The notes under the pieces were generated by a model that did no database searches, was not told where the DNA came from, and saw nothing but the letters and a program-made list of their open reading frames with translations. The position numbers were made by a program, and so were the translations under genes. This document shows positions 1 through 10,368 of a stretch of 64,000 nt of DNA, piece by piece. Within the stretch, counting starts at the first letter, position 1. Each line of letters begins with the position of its first letter. This DNA is from Nitrosomonas sp. Its GTDB lineage: Bacteria > Pseudomonadota > Gammaproteobacteria > Burkholderiales > Nitrosomonadaceae. The stretch is taken from NCBI GenBank assembly GCA_016721865.1, contig JADKHF010000005.1:1-64000 (forward strand). The letters are read 5' to 3'.

Positions 1-609
1 AATCGGCAGATTCTCGTCCATCAGGCAAAAACCGGAAATGTCCTTTTGCTTGAAAGCCGCTTTGAATACAAATACACCGCAATCCTCAACAGCTTGCCGC
101 CACTGCTTCAGAGCGATGGTATCGCTTTTCCATGCAATCTGTTCCTCTAGCGTAACGCCGAAAAATTGCCGGATTTGCTGTGCCTGTTGGGCAAGATCAC
201 CTCTAATTGATAAGGACAAAGATTTCCAAATACACCGGCTGGCGGGGTTATAACCGCCAAAAAGCTCTTTCAGGGCAATTTGGTATGCATGCGCGCGCCG
301 GATTTGCAGATAAGTATCTCTTGAGAGGGTTTGCAGATCGGCTGTTGGTAGTGTTCTGAATTCGCGCTGTGGAGTGGTTTCCTCTGGAGGTTCAGGAAGA
401 AAAAAAACCGCGAGTGGCCGTTTGTAAAGCTGGTACGCTAATTTTTCCAATTGTGGATAAGTTGGTGCACTATGTCCCGCTTCCCATGATTCAATCTCTT
501 CCGGTTTACGCTTGAGTGAATCCGCGACCTCAGTGACTGACATGCCAACCGTTTTTCTTGCCCACCGCAGTAATTCCGGCTGTATGCCAAGTACAGATTC
601 TGATTTCAT
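1..609 (-). CDS. XRE-family regulator with ImmA/IrrE-type C-terminus (partial, runs off left edge)
   Basis: My translation of the minus strand from the ATG at 607-609 stays open for 203 codons to the window edge. Residues about 8-65 form a helix-turn-helix resembling XRE/Cro domains (WARKTVGMSVTEVADSLK, then EEIESWEAG and PTYPQLEKLA). The next stretch (LPEPPEE, FRTLPTADLQTLS) and a helical middle (IRRAHAYQIALKELFGGYNP) are typical of regulators that join an N-terminal HTH to a C-terminal zinc peptidase domain of the ImmA/IrrE (DUF955) type. The HExxH motif would lie outside the window, so peptidase activity is inferred. Such proteins often control mobile elements or toxin-antitoxin genes, which fits the accessory neighbourhood. 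Confidence 0.75.
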   Translation of the reverse strand, partial: MKSESVLGIQPELLRWARKTVGMSVTEVADSLKRKPEEIESWEAGHSAPTYPQLEKLAYQLYKRPLAVFFLPEPPEETTPQREFRTLPTADLQTLSRDTYLQIRRAHAYQIALKELFGGYNPASRCIWKSLSLSIRGDLAQQAQQIRQFFGVTLEEQIAWKSDTIALKQWRQAVEDCGVFVFKAAFKQKDISGFCLMDENLPI

Positions 610-839
610 GTTGTCATTGGATCGTGAAAAGTAGCGTTAAACCGAATTATCACAACCTCATGGGTGTAAAGCAAGTTCATTGCTCACTCATCACTATCAC
701 TTTCGCATTGATCGGTTTTCCGATGCCGGCAAAGTGATACCAGGAAATCTATATCTGTTGTACCGTAACTCAAGTGCAGCCATTACTTACACCTTGAGTT
801 ATTTACATCTTTCCTCCCAGCAATCCCAGCACGTCCCGC
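610..839. other. Intergenic stretch between XRE gene and dinD remnant
   Basis: This 230-base stretch presumably carries the promoter of the XRE gene. No convincing gene was seen. A short minus-strand reading frame near 690-775 has no recognised relative. Confidence 0.3.
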
Positions 840-1112
840 TCATCCAATTCGAAGGCAATAATCCTCGACAATACGCTCACTACCAGATCCCAGCTCGACC
901 ATTTTGCCGGCGCCGGCAAAATGGTTCTCCGGGGGATTTCCCGATTCTTTGCAAGAACTTATGGCACGATCGATGGCTTGCTCAAAACGCCGCCATTGAC
1001 TGTAGCCCAATAGAAATTGCAAAGCCCGGGCGCTCCAATACTCTGCTCCATGTTCGTTGATTTGTTTCAGATCCTCAAAAGATTTTCCAGTTATCGTCAC
1101 ATTTTTATTCAT
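840..1112 (-). pseudogene. dinD: Truncated DNA-damage-inducible protein D (dinD) remnant
   Basis: The 90-residue product from the ATG at 1112 (preceded by GGAG) matches my memory of the N-terminal third of DinD: SFEDLKQINEHGAEYWSAR, LLGYSQWRRFEQAI and MVELGSGSERIVEDY. E. coli DinD is about 274 residues, and the family normally continues after this point with a segment like YACYLIVQNADPRKP. Here the frame stops after VEDYCLRIG and no continuation is seen in other frames before 610. This therefore looks like a real truncation rather than a one-base slip. DinD is LexA-regulated in E. coli and has been reported to inhibit RecA filaments; the fragment is probably non-functional. Confidence 0.65.
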
Positions 1113-1268
1113 AGACCTCAACTCCCTTTCGACAGTATCCAGTATTTCATAGTGAATATAAAAATCTATTGATTTTAATTAATTTATATTTATTTTCCGT
1201 ATTTGAATGAAGTAAAAACACTAACTCAACTGTGTGGTTGTTTGCCTCACTATTGATCATCCGTCTTC

Positions 1269-4171
1269 TCATTTCAAGTCCCATTCGACGGTAAACAACG
1301 TGCGCTCTTCAACCTGCTGTTGGAGTTGTATCTCCAACTGATCAATGAGCGCGTTATGCTGGGCTTCGATTTCGTCCTGCCGGGCGAACAGCTCACGGCG
1401 TAGCGAGCTGCGCTTGCTTTCCAGTTCACGTTGGCGCTTCTGCCATGACAGCTTCTCTTCCAGCACTGGTGAGGTGGCCGCGGTGCGGCGCACCTCCTTG
1501 ATCTCGCGGTCGATCTCCTTGATCTCCTGCTCCAGACCCAGCTTCAGGTCGTCCGCCCAGGCATCGAGCTTCTGGACTTCCTGCTCGAAGTAGCCGAGGT
1601 TACGTTGGTTGACGTCGCGCAGCAGCGCGGTCTGACGGGCTTCCATGTCGACCTGTAGAGTCATTTCACCATTGTTGAACAAGCCGGCATCCTGTACGGT
1701 TGCGGGCAGGCGCAGCAGCTTTTCTGGATCGTCTTCTGCCAGTGCAATACCATCCGCTGTACAGGCCGCAACCACCAAGTGCTGTTCCTGATTGCCCAGC
1801 GCCTCGACGGAAATCAACTTCAGAATCAGCCAGCCTGTTTTGCCACGGTATGGTTCCAGCGTGCTTTGCTTCCTGCCATAGGCTTCGTAGTCGAACACCA
1901 GCCGCGCGGCGGGTAGATTACGGGTCTTCGCTTGGCTGATTACCCATTCAGCCAGCGGATGTCCGATCCGGTACAGATGAGCGTCACCGGAACGGCGGGG
2001 CAGCTCGTAGCGTCCAGGCTCGATTCCCGCGAGGCCGCTGTTTTCAATTCCAACTGGTGGATTGCCAAGCACGAACCCGTCATCGTCGAACGCGGCGCAG
2101 CCATCCAGTTCCGTCCGGGTCAAGTCCATCAGCATGCGCTCGTATTTGCTGCGCGCGGCGCGGCTGTCCTCGGCGCGCACGCGCAGTTTATCCTGAACTG
2201 CCTCATCGAAGTTTTCCAGCAAGATTTGGCGGGTCTTGACCATTGCCTCGCTGATCTCACCGGAAAGGTCAAGTTGCAACTGTTCAAAACTGGCCTTGAT
2301 TTCCCCATGTTCCCGGCAGTTCCGATAAATTTCGGCGATACGCCGCTCGAAATCCACCCCGGAACCGATCGCGCCCAGCACTTCGTCGCTGGCGCCGAAT
2401 ACACCCTCGAAAAGCTGGAATTTCTGCGCCAGCAGTTCGTACACCCGCGCATCGGCTTCGTTGCTGCGGTCAACGAAATTCACCACGACCACGTCGAACT
2501 TTTGCCCGTAGCGATGACAGCGCCCGATGCGCTGTTCAATACGCTGCGGATTCCACGGCAGGTCGTAGTTGATGACCAGCGCGCAGAACTGCAGGTTGAT
2601 GCCTTCGGCGCCGGCTTCGGTGGCGATCATCACCGTGCCGCGCTCCTTGAAGTACTCGACCAGAGCCGCGCGGGTATCAGCGGTCTTGGAACCGGTAATG
2701 CGATCAGTGCCTTCGTGCTGCTTCAGCCATTCCTTGTAGATGGCCTGCGCGCGTGCATCGCTGTTGGTGCCGTTGAACAAGACGATCCCTTCACCGTACG
2801 AGGTATTTTCCAGAAGGGACAGCAGATATTCCTGCGTCCGCTTCGATTCGGTAAAGATGATTGCCTTTTTGGCCGCGCCGAGGCGCTCCAGTTCAGCAAA
2901 AGCACGATCCAGAGCGGTCAGCAGGGCCATGCCTTTGGCGTTGTCACGGATATTGGCCGCCAGCGTCTTGAAATGCCGCAGATCTGCAATTTCATTGGAA
3001 ATGGCATCGTGTTCGTTACGTGCAGACGATGATGCATCAAGGGCTTGGTCGTTCCATTCGTCGGCGGTTTCGTCCAGCGATTCATAGTCTTCATCCAGTT
3101 CCTCGGCCAGATCGGGGAGATTGGCTGCATCATCCAGCACGCCTTGAAGACGATTTGCCATGGTATCCAGCGCACCGGCGATCGCGTACGTGGACGACGC
3201 CAGCAGTTTCCACAACACCAGGGAGATCAGTTGCCGCTGCCCATCGGGCAGCGCTTTAAGGTTTGGACGCCGCAGGTAGTCCGCAACAAGCCCGGATAAT
3301 TCTCGCTCTTCGGTGGATGGTGTAAATTCCTCGACGATGGCTTTACGGGCGGTGTATGAAACATAAGGCTGCACTTCCTTACGCAAGGTGCGTTTGCAAA
3401 CCGGAGCCAGGCGATCGCGCAAATTGGCGAAATTTTGATTTTACCCGAAACAGTAAATTGCGTGCGGAAGCTGTCGAGGTCGCCGAATACACGGTCATCG
3501 ATCATGCTGACGAGGCCATAGAGCTCCAGCAACGAGTTCTGCAACGGTGTCGCGGTCAGCAGTATCTTGGAGTGAACATGCGCCAGTGCCTCCTTCAGCG
3601 TTTTGGCAATGACATTGCTGGTTTTATAGACGTTGCGCATGCGGTGGGCTTCGTCGAGTACAACCAGATTCCATTGAATATTCTTGATATCGTTCGCTTT
3701 AGCTTTCGCAAACTGATAGGAGCATATCACCGGACCGGATAGATTCTCGAACGGGCTTTGACTTGTCTGCTTGCGGATTGCGTTATAGCTTTTCGTCTCC
3801 AGGATCAGACTTTGCAAGCTGAACTTATCCAGTAGTTCCTGATGCCATTGCTTGCGCAAGTTTGCCGGAACGATGATTAAAATACGGCGGCGGCGCTCGG
3901 CCCAGCGCTGCGAAATGACCAGCCCGGCTTCAATGGTCTTACCCAGACCAACCTCATCCGCTAGGATCACGCCACGTGAAAGGGGATTACGGCATGCGAA
4001 TAGTGCTGCATCAACTTGGTGGGGATTGAGATCGACTTGCGAATCGACCAGCGTTGAAGCCAGCGATTCGACTGAGCCGCCTGCTGCGCGACGGGTCAGC
4101 AGCCAGGCAAAGTATAGACTCTGATACGGTGTTAATAGCGGTTGCTTAATCAACAGCGGCTCTCTTTGCAT
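1269..4171 (-). CDS. SNF2-family DEAH helicase/ATPase (frameshift near 3425-3445)
   Basis: The N-terminal frame (4171 down to about 3440) carries Walker A DEVGLGKTIEAG, the DEAH box in VVLDEAHRMRN and motif III LLTATPLQNS. The C-terminal frame (from about 3425 down to 1269) carries the second RecA lobe, with VMIATEAGAEGINLQ and PWNPQRIEQRIGRCHRYGQ, followed by long charged coiled-coil segments. The two frames overlap and the second continues the first (FANLRDRLAPVCKRTL), so a single indel in the A/T-rich 3425-3445 stretch explains the split. The intact protein would be about 960 residues, similar to RapA-like and defence-island SNF2 proteins. GC content appears clearly higher than in gyrB next door, which suggests horizontal acquisition. 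The substrate is unknown. Confidence 0.85.
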
Positions 4172-4174
4172 TTA

Positions 4175-4268
4175 GGTTCAAACGTAAACCGGTTACTGAT
4201 TTTGTTAACCTTTGATAAGGTTTTTTTCAAAAGCCTCGTGTAACCAGTAACCAATTATTTTTTGAACC
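4175..4268. repeat. 94-bp interrupted palindrome between gyrB and the helicase gene
   Basis: The outer arms GGTTCAAA (4175-4182) and TTTGAACC (4261-4268) are exact complements, as are the inner arms GGTTACTG (4191-4198) and CAGTAACC (4245-4252). Both arm pairs are separated by equal 8-base spacers. A smaller hairpin (AACCTT / AAGGTT) lies in the loop. Being just downstream of gyrB on the minus strand it could act as a terminator, or it may be the scar or end-pair of a mobile element. Confidence 0.6.
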
Positions 4269-4276
4269 GGCCTGCT

Positions 4277-6698
4277 TTAAATATCAATATTCGTCGCCCT
4301 CAACGCATTCTTTTCAATAAATGCGCGCCGCGGCTCAACCACATCACCCATCAGCGTCGTAAAGATTTCATCGGTCAAAATGCTGTCTTCAATCTGCGCG
4401 CGCAGCAGGCGGCGGTTTTGCGGGTCCATGGTGGTTTCCCATAACTGGCTCGGGTTCATTTCACCCAGGCCTTTGTAGCGCTGCACATTTACGCCTTTTT
4501 TCGCTTCTTCCAGCATCCATTCAAGGGCTTGTTTAAATTCACTGACACTTTGCTTACGTTCACCACGTTGTATGTAGGCGCCATGACTCAGCAGGCCTTC
4601 AAACACCTGAGCGGTTTTCTGGATCTGCGCATAATCGCCGCTTTCTACAAAATCATTATCCAGGTAGCTGGTCAGTACATTGCCGTGCGACATGCGCATT
4701 ATTTTCAGTCGATAACGTTCATGCACGTCATCATATTCTGCGACAAATTCTATGTCTTTTACCCGTGATGCCAGCCGGATTGCACTGTCTATGGCGGCTT
4801 GCTCGCTGCTCAAGTCGACATCCGGCTGGCGTAGCAGTGCATGCATGACGTTGCTGTCGATCATTTGACTCATGCGCTCGATCACCGCTTCCGCCAGAAT
4901 GTATTCATTGGCGATTTTTTCCAGTGTGTCACCAGTCAAGGGCGGTTTTTCTTCACCGGTATACAGCTCAGCATCCGCTAAAGCCAGACTCAACATATGT
5001 TGTTTCAATTCATGGTCATCTTTTACGTAACGTTCTTTTTTTGCCATGTTTGATTTTATACAGTGGCGGTTGCGCGATATAAATGTGACCGCGCTCGATC
5101 AACTCGGGCATTTGCCGGTAAAAAAAGGTCAATAACAAAGTGCGGATATGCGAGCCGTCTACGTCCGCGTCGGTCATGATAATGATGCGGTGATAGCGCA
5201 GCTTGTCCGGGTTGTATTCATCCTTGCCTATGCCGGTTCCCAGCGCTGTAATCAGCGAAATAATTTCCTGCGAGGAGATCAATTTATCAAAGCGGGCTTT
5301 TTCTACGTTCAGTATTTTTCCCTTGAGCGGCATGATGGCTTGAAATTTCCGGTCGCGCCCTTGTTTGGCGGAACCGTTTGCAGAATCACCCTCGACCAGA
5401 TAAAGTTCGCATAACGCCGGGTCTTTTTCCTGACAATCGGCCAGTTTTCCGGGTAATCCCATGCCGTCGAGCACACCTTTTCTGCGTGTTAGTTCGCGGG
5501 CTTTACGCGCCGCTTCACGCGCTCTGGCGGCTTCGATGACTTTATTGCAGATGGTTTTAGCGTCAGCCGGATTTTCCAGTAAAAACTCGGACAGCTTTTG
5601 TGACACAATTTCTTCCACCACCGGCCGCACTTCCGAGGACACCAGTTTTTCTTTGGTTTGCGAGGAAAACTTGGGTTCAAACAGTTTTACCGACAGGACA
5701 CACGACAAGCCTTCGCGCATGTCATCACCCGCTGTTTCAATCTTGGCTTTTTTGGTCAGTTCATTTTTTTCCATATAGTTGTTGAGTGTACGTGTCATGG
5801 CAGCACGCAGGCCTGTCAGATGGGAGCCGCCATCTTTTTGCGGAATATTGTTGGTAAAACACAATACCTGTTCGCTGTAACTGTCATTCCACTGCATCGA
5901 AACTTCGACAGAGATATTGTCTTTTGTTCCGATGGTGTAAAAAATATTGGGATGAAGGACGGATTTGCTGCGGTTGATATATTCAACAAAATTCCTGATT
6001 CCGCCGACAAAGGCAAATTTGTCCTCTTTGCCAGTGCGTTGATCGATCAAATGGATTTTTACGCCATTGTTGAGAAAAGAAAGTTCGCGTAAGCGTTTTG
6101 CAAAAATATCGTAGTGGTATTCGATATTACCAAAAATTTCCTTACTCGCCAGGAAATGCACTTCCGTGCCATGGCGTTCGCTCTCCCCGGTAATTTCCAG
6201 TGGTTTAACCGGAACACCCAGGCGAAACTCCATCTGGTTAATTTTTCCGTCACGGCGTATGGTCAGCTTCAACCATTCGGATAAAGCATTGACCACTGAA
6301 ACACCTACACCGTGTAAGCCCCCGGAAACCTTGTAGGAATTATCATCAAATTTACCGCCGGCATGTAATTCGGTCATCACGATTTCTGCGGCAGAACGTT
6401 TCAGATCATCGTCTTGTTTGATACCGGTCGGGATACCGCGTCCATTATCCAATACACTGACCGAGTTATCCGGGTGAAGCGTTACTGTAATATCATCGCA
6501 ATGTCCGGCCAAAGCTTCATCAATCGCATTATCGACCACTTCAAAAACCATGTGATGTAGACCGGTGCCATCACTGGTATCGCCGATGTACATGCCCGGC
6601 CGTTTGCGCACCGCATCCAGGCCTTTTAATATTTTTATGCTTTCAGAATCGTAGTCTTTTTGACTTTCATTGGGTACATTGGTGTTTGGATCACTCAT
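4277..6698 (-). CDS. gyrB: DNA gyrase subunit B (frameshift in a 7-T run at 5036-5042)
   Basis: GyrB is the ATPase subunit of DNA gyrase, which introduces negative supercoils. The N-terminal GHKL ATPase is clear (EVVDNAIDEALAGHCDD, DNGRGIPTG, GGLHGVGVSVVNALS), followed by the TOPRIM region (LVEGDSANGSAKQGRDR, MTDADVDGSHIRTLLLTFF). The second frame carries the proteobacterial insert and tail (VQRYKGLGEMNPSQLWETTM), ending in ATNIDI. The first frame ends in a spurious tail after IKHGKK exactly at the A7/T7 run, and the other frame resumes with KKERYVKDDHELKQ, so one base has probably been lost. Restored length is about 807 residues, as expected. It lies downstream of dnaN on the same strand. 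Confidence 0.97.
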
Positions 6699-6780
6699 CA
6701 GTTAGGCGCTTTATGGTTATGAAGTTAAAAAGAATGTTTCAACTTTTGCGGATTGGGATCATTCCTGCTGGGAAATCCTG

Positions 6781-7897
6781 TTAAATTCTCATCGGCATGA
6801 CGATGTATTTGAACTCTTTATTTCCAGGGACTGTTATCAGAACACTGCTATTGGAATTTTCAAAGGCACATTGTACCGTTTCGCTGTTCACATTGTTTAG
6901 TAAATCCAATAGATAAGTAATATTAAGGCTGATATCCACTGACTCGTCGTCATATTTAATTTCCAGTTCTTCTTCGGCTTCTTCCTGTTCATTGTTTTTA
7001 CAGATAATATGCAGATTATCTGTGCTGACAATCAAGCGCACGCCACGGAATTGCTCGCTTTGATTGGAAAGTATCGATACCCGTTGCAGCGCTTGCAGAA
7101 AGGTTAAGCGATTTATCTCAAACAATTTGGTATTGTTTGTTGGAATAACCCGGTTGTAATCAGGAAATTTACCTTCAATGATTTTAGAAGTCAGAATAAT
7201 ATCAGAGAAAGAGAACCGGACTTTATTCTGAAAATATTCTATTTTTACCGGATCTTCATTATCTTCTAGCAATTTGGATAGTTCAAACACCGCTTTGCGC
7301 GGCAAAATGACTTCCTGCTTTTTCTGTGCCGTATCCAAAGCAGCTGCGATATAGGCCAAACGATGTCCATCGGTGCCGACACTGATTAACTGCTTATCTT
7401 TAGTCAACAATAAAAGTCCGTTCAGGTAATAGCGGATATCTTGTTGTGCTACTGCAAACTGAACATAATGCAATAAATTTTTTAATTCATTTTGTTTCAA
7501 TGTGATAGTAGCATTGGATGCTGACTCTTCAACTACCTCTGGAAAATCCTCTGCTGGAAGTATTTGCAGGTTAAACACGCTTTTTCCGGATTTAACCTGC
7601 AGGTGATCGTCTTGCCGGGTTAGCGCGACTTCCGCATCGGATGAAAGCGATCGCAAAATATCCTGAAGTTTTTTTTGCTGAAACCGTCAAAGTAAAATTC
7701 TGCCTGGATGAAATATCCTTTGACGTAACCGTTTTGATTTGTATTTCAAGATCAGTGGTTAAAAAAGACGTCTTTTCTTCATTTTGTTGAATCAGAACAT
7801 TTGATAGGATAGGTAATGTCTGACGTTTCTCCATATTCCGGTCACCGTTTGCAATGGTTTTTAATAACGTGTCTCTGTTAGTTTTTATTAAAAGCAT
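6781..7897 (-). CDS. dnaN: DNA polymerase III beta sliding clamp (frameshift in an 8-T run at 7669-7676)
   Basis: DnaN is the ring-shaped processivity clamp of the replicative polymerase. The N-terminal frame (7897 to about 7670) has the conserved opening MLLIKTNRDTLLKTI and RQTLPILSNVLIQ. The second frame continues with DILRSLSSDAEVALT, VGTDGHRLAY and the conserved tail YIVMPMRI. The break lies in eight consecutive T bases (A8 on the coding strand), so a homopolymer error is the simplest cause. Restored length is about 372 residues, normal for the family. It is located between dnaA and gyrB, the classical origin-proximal order. Confidence 0.96.
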
Positions 7898-8027
7898 TTA
7901 TATAAAAGAATAATAGTAATTAGATAATGTCTTTGATACTTCTGTATTGTTTCTAACATCAAATGAATATCAACAAGATAGCATATTTTTTTCGTTTGTA
8001 TGAGAACTGTATAAAGATTGGATGGTT

Positions 8028-8036
8028 TGTGGATAA
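8028..8036 (-). promoter_or_regulatory. DnaA box (exact consensus)
   Basis: The minus strand reads TTATCCACA, the 9-mer bound by DnaA. It lies between dnaA and dnaN. Confidence 0.7.
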
Positions 8037-8062
8037 AAACAGCGAATCTTTAAAATTGCTAT

Positions 8063-8071
8063 TTATGCACA
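8063..8071 (+). promoter_or_regulatory. DnaA box (TTATGCACA)
   Basis: This matches TTATNCACA and lies 26 bases from the exact box at 8028-8036, in opposite orientation. Confidence 0.6.
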
Positions 8072-8087
8072 GGTTGTTAGACAGTTA

Positions 8088-9460
8088 TCAACTTCTTAAA
8101 ATAAGAATCAGTGCGTTAAAATCTCGACTTACAATAGGATCGGAAGCACGTAATTCATTGATTTTACGGTAGCCGTGTAATACAGTGGTATGATCTCTTC
8201 CGCCAAAAGCCTCGCCGATATCCGGTAAACTCAACGAGGTCAGTTCCTTAGCGATTGCCATAGCCATTTGCCGTGGGCGCGCGACAATGCGCGAGCGTTT
8301 TTTTGAATACATCTCGGATACTTTGATTTTGTAATAATCGGCGACAGTTTTCTGTATGTTCTCAATGGATATCTGGCGGCTCTGCACAGCCAGCAAATCC
8401 TTTAATGCTTCTTTAGCCAAATCAAGTGTTATTTCCTGACCGATAAAGCGCGAGAAAGCCAGTACGCGTTTTAATGCTCCTTCCAGTTCTCGCACATTTG
8501 AGCGAATATGTTTGGCAATAAAGAACGCAACATTTTCATCTAACCGGATTTTTTCCAGCTCTGCTTTCTTTAACAGGATCGCGACACGCATTTCTAGTTC
8601 GGGCGGTTCTACGGCAACGGTTAATCCCCATCCAAAACGGGATACCAGCCGTTCTTCCAATCCGGAAATTTCTTTGGGATAGGAATCACAGGTGATAATG
8701 ACTTGTTTATGCGTTTCGATGAGTGCGTTGAATGCGTAAAAAAACTCTTCCTGAGTTCGATTTTTCCACCGAAAAATTGCACATCGTCGACCAGCAAGAG
8801 ATCAAGCGAATGGTAATACAGTTTAAATTTGTCAAAAGCCTTATGTTGATAGGCACTGACGACATCGGACACATATTTTTCAGCATGCACATAACGGATT
8901 TTTGCACTCTTGTTATTTTCATGTACGTAATTACCAATCGCCTGGATTAAATGGGTCTTACCCAATCCTACGCCGCCGTATATAAAAAGCGGGTTATAGG
9001 CAATACCAGGGGATTCCGCAACTTGGATTGCACCGGCTCGCGCCAGCTGGTTGGCTTTGCCGGTTACAAAGTTATCAAAAGTGAAATTGGGATTCAGGCC
9101 GCTTGGATTTTTCTTGGCAGGCGGGAAGGCAGTCTTGGATTCCGGACTGGGTTCCTTCTGCACTTGTATTGATACTGGATCAGGCTGGCTGTTTTTTGTT
9201 TCCGTTTGATCGGCAAGCTTCAGATGAAATTGGATTTTTTCTGTGAAATACGCTTGTGCCATTACCTCAATGTGCGCGATAAAATTATCTTTTACCCATT
9301 GCGAGACAAAACGATTGGGAGCAATCAGTACGACTTCATTGTTGCTATTTAATGCAGGGGCAATCTGTAATGGTTTGATCCAGGTATTAAATTGTTGAGC
9401 ATTGAGTTCTTTTTTAAAATGATCAAGACAAGATAACCAGAAGGTATTCAGAGATTGCAT
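8088..9460 (-). CDS. dnaA: Chromosomal replication initiator DnaA (frameshift in a 5-T run at 8761-8765)
   Basis: DnaA is the AAA+ initiator that melts oriC. The first frame has domain I (SLNTFWLSCLDHFKKELN, TWIKPLQ), the Walker A region (PLFIYGGVGLGKTHLIQAI) and Walker B (LLLVDDVQFFGGK). Directly after FFGGK the frame goes wrong. Restoring one A gives NRTQEEFFYAFN in the frame of the second segment, which supplies sensor motifs, SRFGWGLTV and the domain IV signature GRDHTTVLHGYRKI. The restored gene encodes 457 residues, the usual length. It lies immediately downstream of panC rather than next to rpmH/rnpA. Confidence 0.97.
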
Positions 9461-9528
9461 AGTTTTTTGTTCTTTATTTGTCTGGTCTTAGAAAGCAATA
9501 ACAATGCAGGTTTTAAAAATTTCTGCTC

Positions 9529-10353
9529 TTATATTTCCAGATTATCGATCAATCGTGTTTTATCTAACCAAGCTGCGCCTAAGACTACCAAATCTTGATC
9601 ATCAGCGTGTACGGGTAGCAGTGAGCTGCGTTTATGAATGCTGATGTAGTCAACTTTCCAGCCACGTTGAACAAGATTTTTCGTGGCGTTTTCCTGCAAA
9701 GTCAGAAAATCTTTATAACCGGAAATAATTTCTTGTTTGATCTGAAGGAGCGTTTGATAAAGATTGTTAGCTTCCGCACGTTGCGATTTATTCAAATATT
9801 GATTGCGCGAGCTCAACGCCAGCCCATCTGCTGTCCGTACAGTTTCACCAGCAACAATTTCAACGGGTAAATTCAATTGTCGTACCATTTCACGCACTAT
9901 TTGTAACTGCTGGTAATCCTTTTTGCCAAACACAGCCAGATCAGGTTGAATAATATTGAATAATTTTAGTACTATCGTTGCAACACCGCAAAAAAATCCA
10001 GGACGAAATGCTCCTTCCAAAGTATCTGCTATAGGGGGTAATGCTAGCAAGAATTCCTGTGGCGTAGGGAAAAGAATTTGTTCATTAGGTGCAAAAACTG
10101 TCTTGACATTTAGTTCAGAAAGTAATCTGCAATCATTGTCAAAAGTGCGCGGGTACCGGTCGAAATCTTCATGCGGCAAGAATTGCAGCCGGTTGACAAA
10201 GATACTGACGACAACGCAATCGGATAACTGTTTTGCCTGCTTTATCAGCGCGAGGTGACCGGCATGTAAATTCCCCATGGTAGGAACAAAAGCAATTGGT
10301 TGTTCACTTTTGAGACTTTCACGTAGCGCGGTTATGTCATTAAATATTTTCAC
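9529..10353 (-). CDS. panC: Pantothenate synthetase
   Basis: PanC condenses pantoate with beta-alanine using ATP, the last step of vitamin B5 synthesis. The 274-residue product has the nucleotidylyltransferase opening AFVPTMGNLHAGHLALIKQA (HxGH-type motif), VVSIFVNRLQFLPHEDFDRYPR, VFGKKDYQQLQIVREM and LALSSRNQYL, all characteristic of PanC. The usual motif is NPxQF, so NRLQF is a mild variant. The gene follows panB by 15 bases once the panB frame is restored, so the two are probably cotranscribed. dnaA follows 68 bases downstream. Confidence 0.95.
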   Translation of the reverse strand: MKIFNDITALRESLKSEQPIAFVPTMGNLHAGHLALIKQAKQLSDCVVVSIFVNRLQFLPHEDFDRYPRTFDNDCRLLSELNVKTVFAPNEQILFPTPQEFLLALPPIADTLEGAFRPGFFCGVATIVLKLFNIIQPDLAVFGKKDYQQLQIVREMVRQLNLPVEIVAGETVRTADGLALSSRNQYLNKSQRAEANNLYQTLLQIKQEIISGYKDFLTLQENATKNLVQRGWKVDYISIHKRSSLLPVHADDQDLVVLGAAWLDKTRLIDNLEI

Positions 10354-10368
10354 ACTAGGGTCAGTAAG

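Larger units (their letters stand above)
7898..8087. other. dnaA-dnaN intergenic region with DnaA boxes; candidate part of oriC
   Basis: This 190-bp, very AT-rich gap contains TGTGGATAA at 8028-8036, the exact reverse of the consensus DnaA box TTATCCACA. It also contains TTATGCACA at 8063-8071, which fits TTATNCACA, and a weaker TTATCAACT at 8085-8093 overlapping the dnaA stop. The dnaN-proximal end (7898-7960) is almost pure A/T and could serve as an unwinding element. It should also hold the dnaN promoter. Origin function is inferred. Confidence 0.55.

Noticed and set aside
452..460. TGTGGATAA inside the XRE gene, a DnaA-box match
   Set aside because: It is an isolated 9-mer inside a coding region far from dnaA; chance is likely.
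690..780. Minus-strand frame with a vague resemblance to the start of IS6-type transposases
   Set aside because: The similarity is only a few residues (RYRFPG) and no further transposase motif follows.
680..1060. 126-residue plus-strand frame
   Set aside because: It overlaps the dinD remnant, whose similarity is clear on the other strand, and it has no ribosome binding site.
1932..3032. 366-residue plus-strand open frame opposite the helicase gene
   Set aside because: It is the antisense shadow of a GC-rich coding frame; it has no motifs, and the minus-strand helicase motifs cover the same bases.
5036..5042. Programmed frameshifting at the T7/A7 run in gyrB, as in dnaX
   Set aside because: Similar breaks occur in many genes at unrelated contexts, and GyrB is not known to use recoding; sequence error is simpler.
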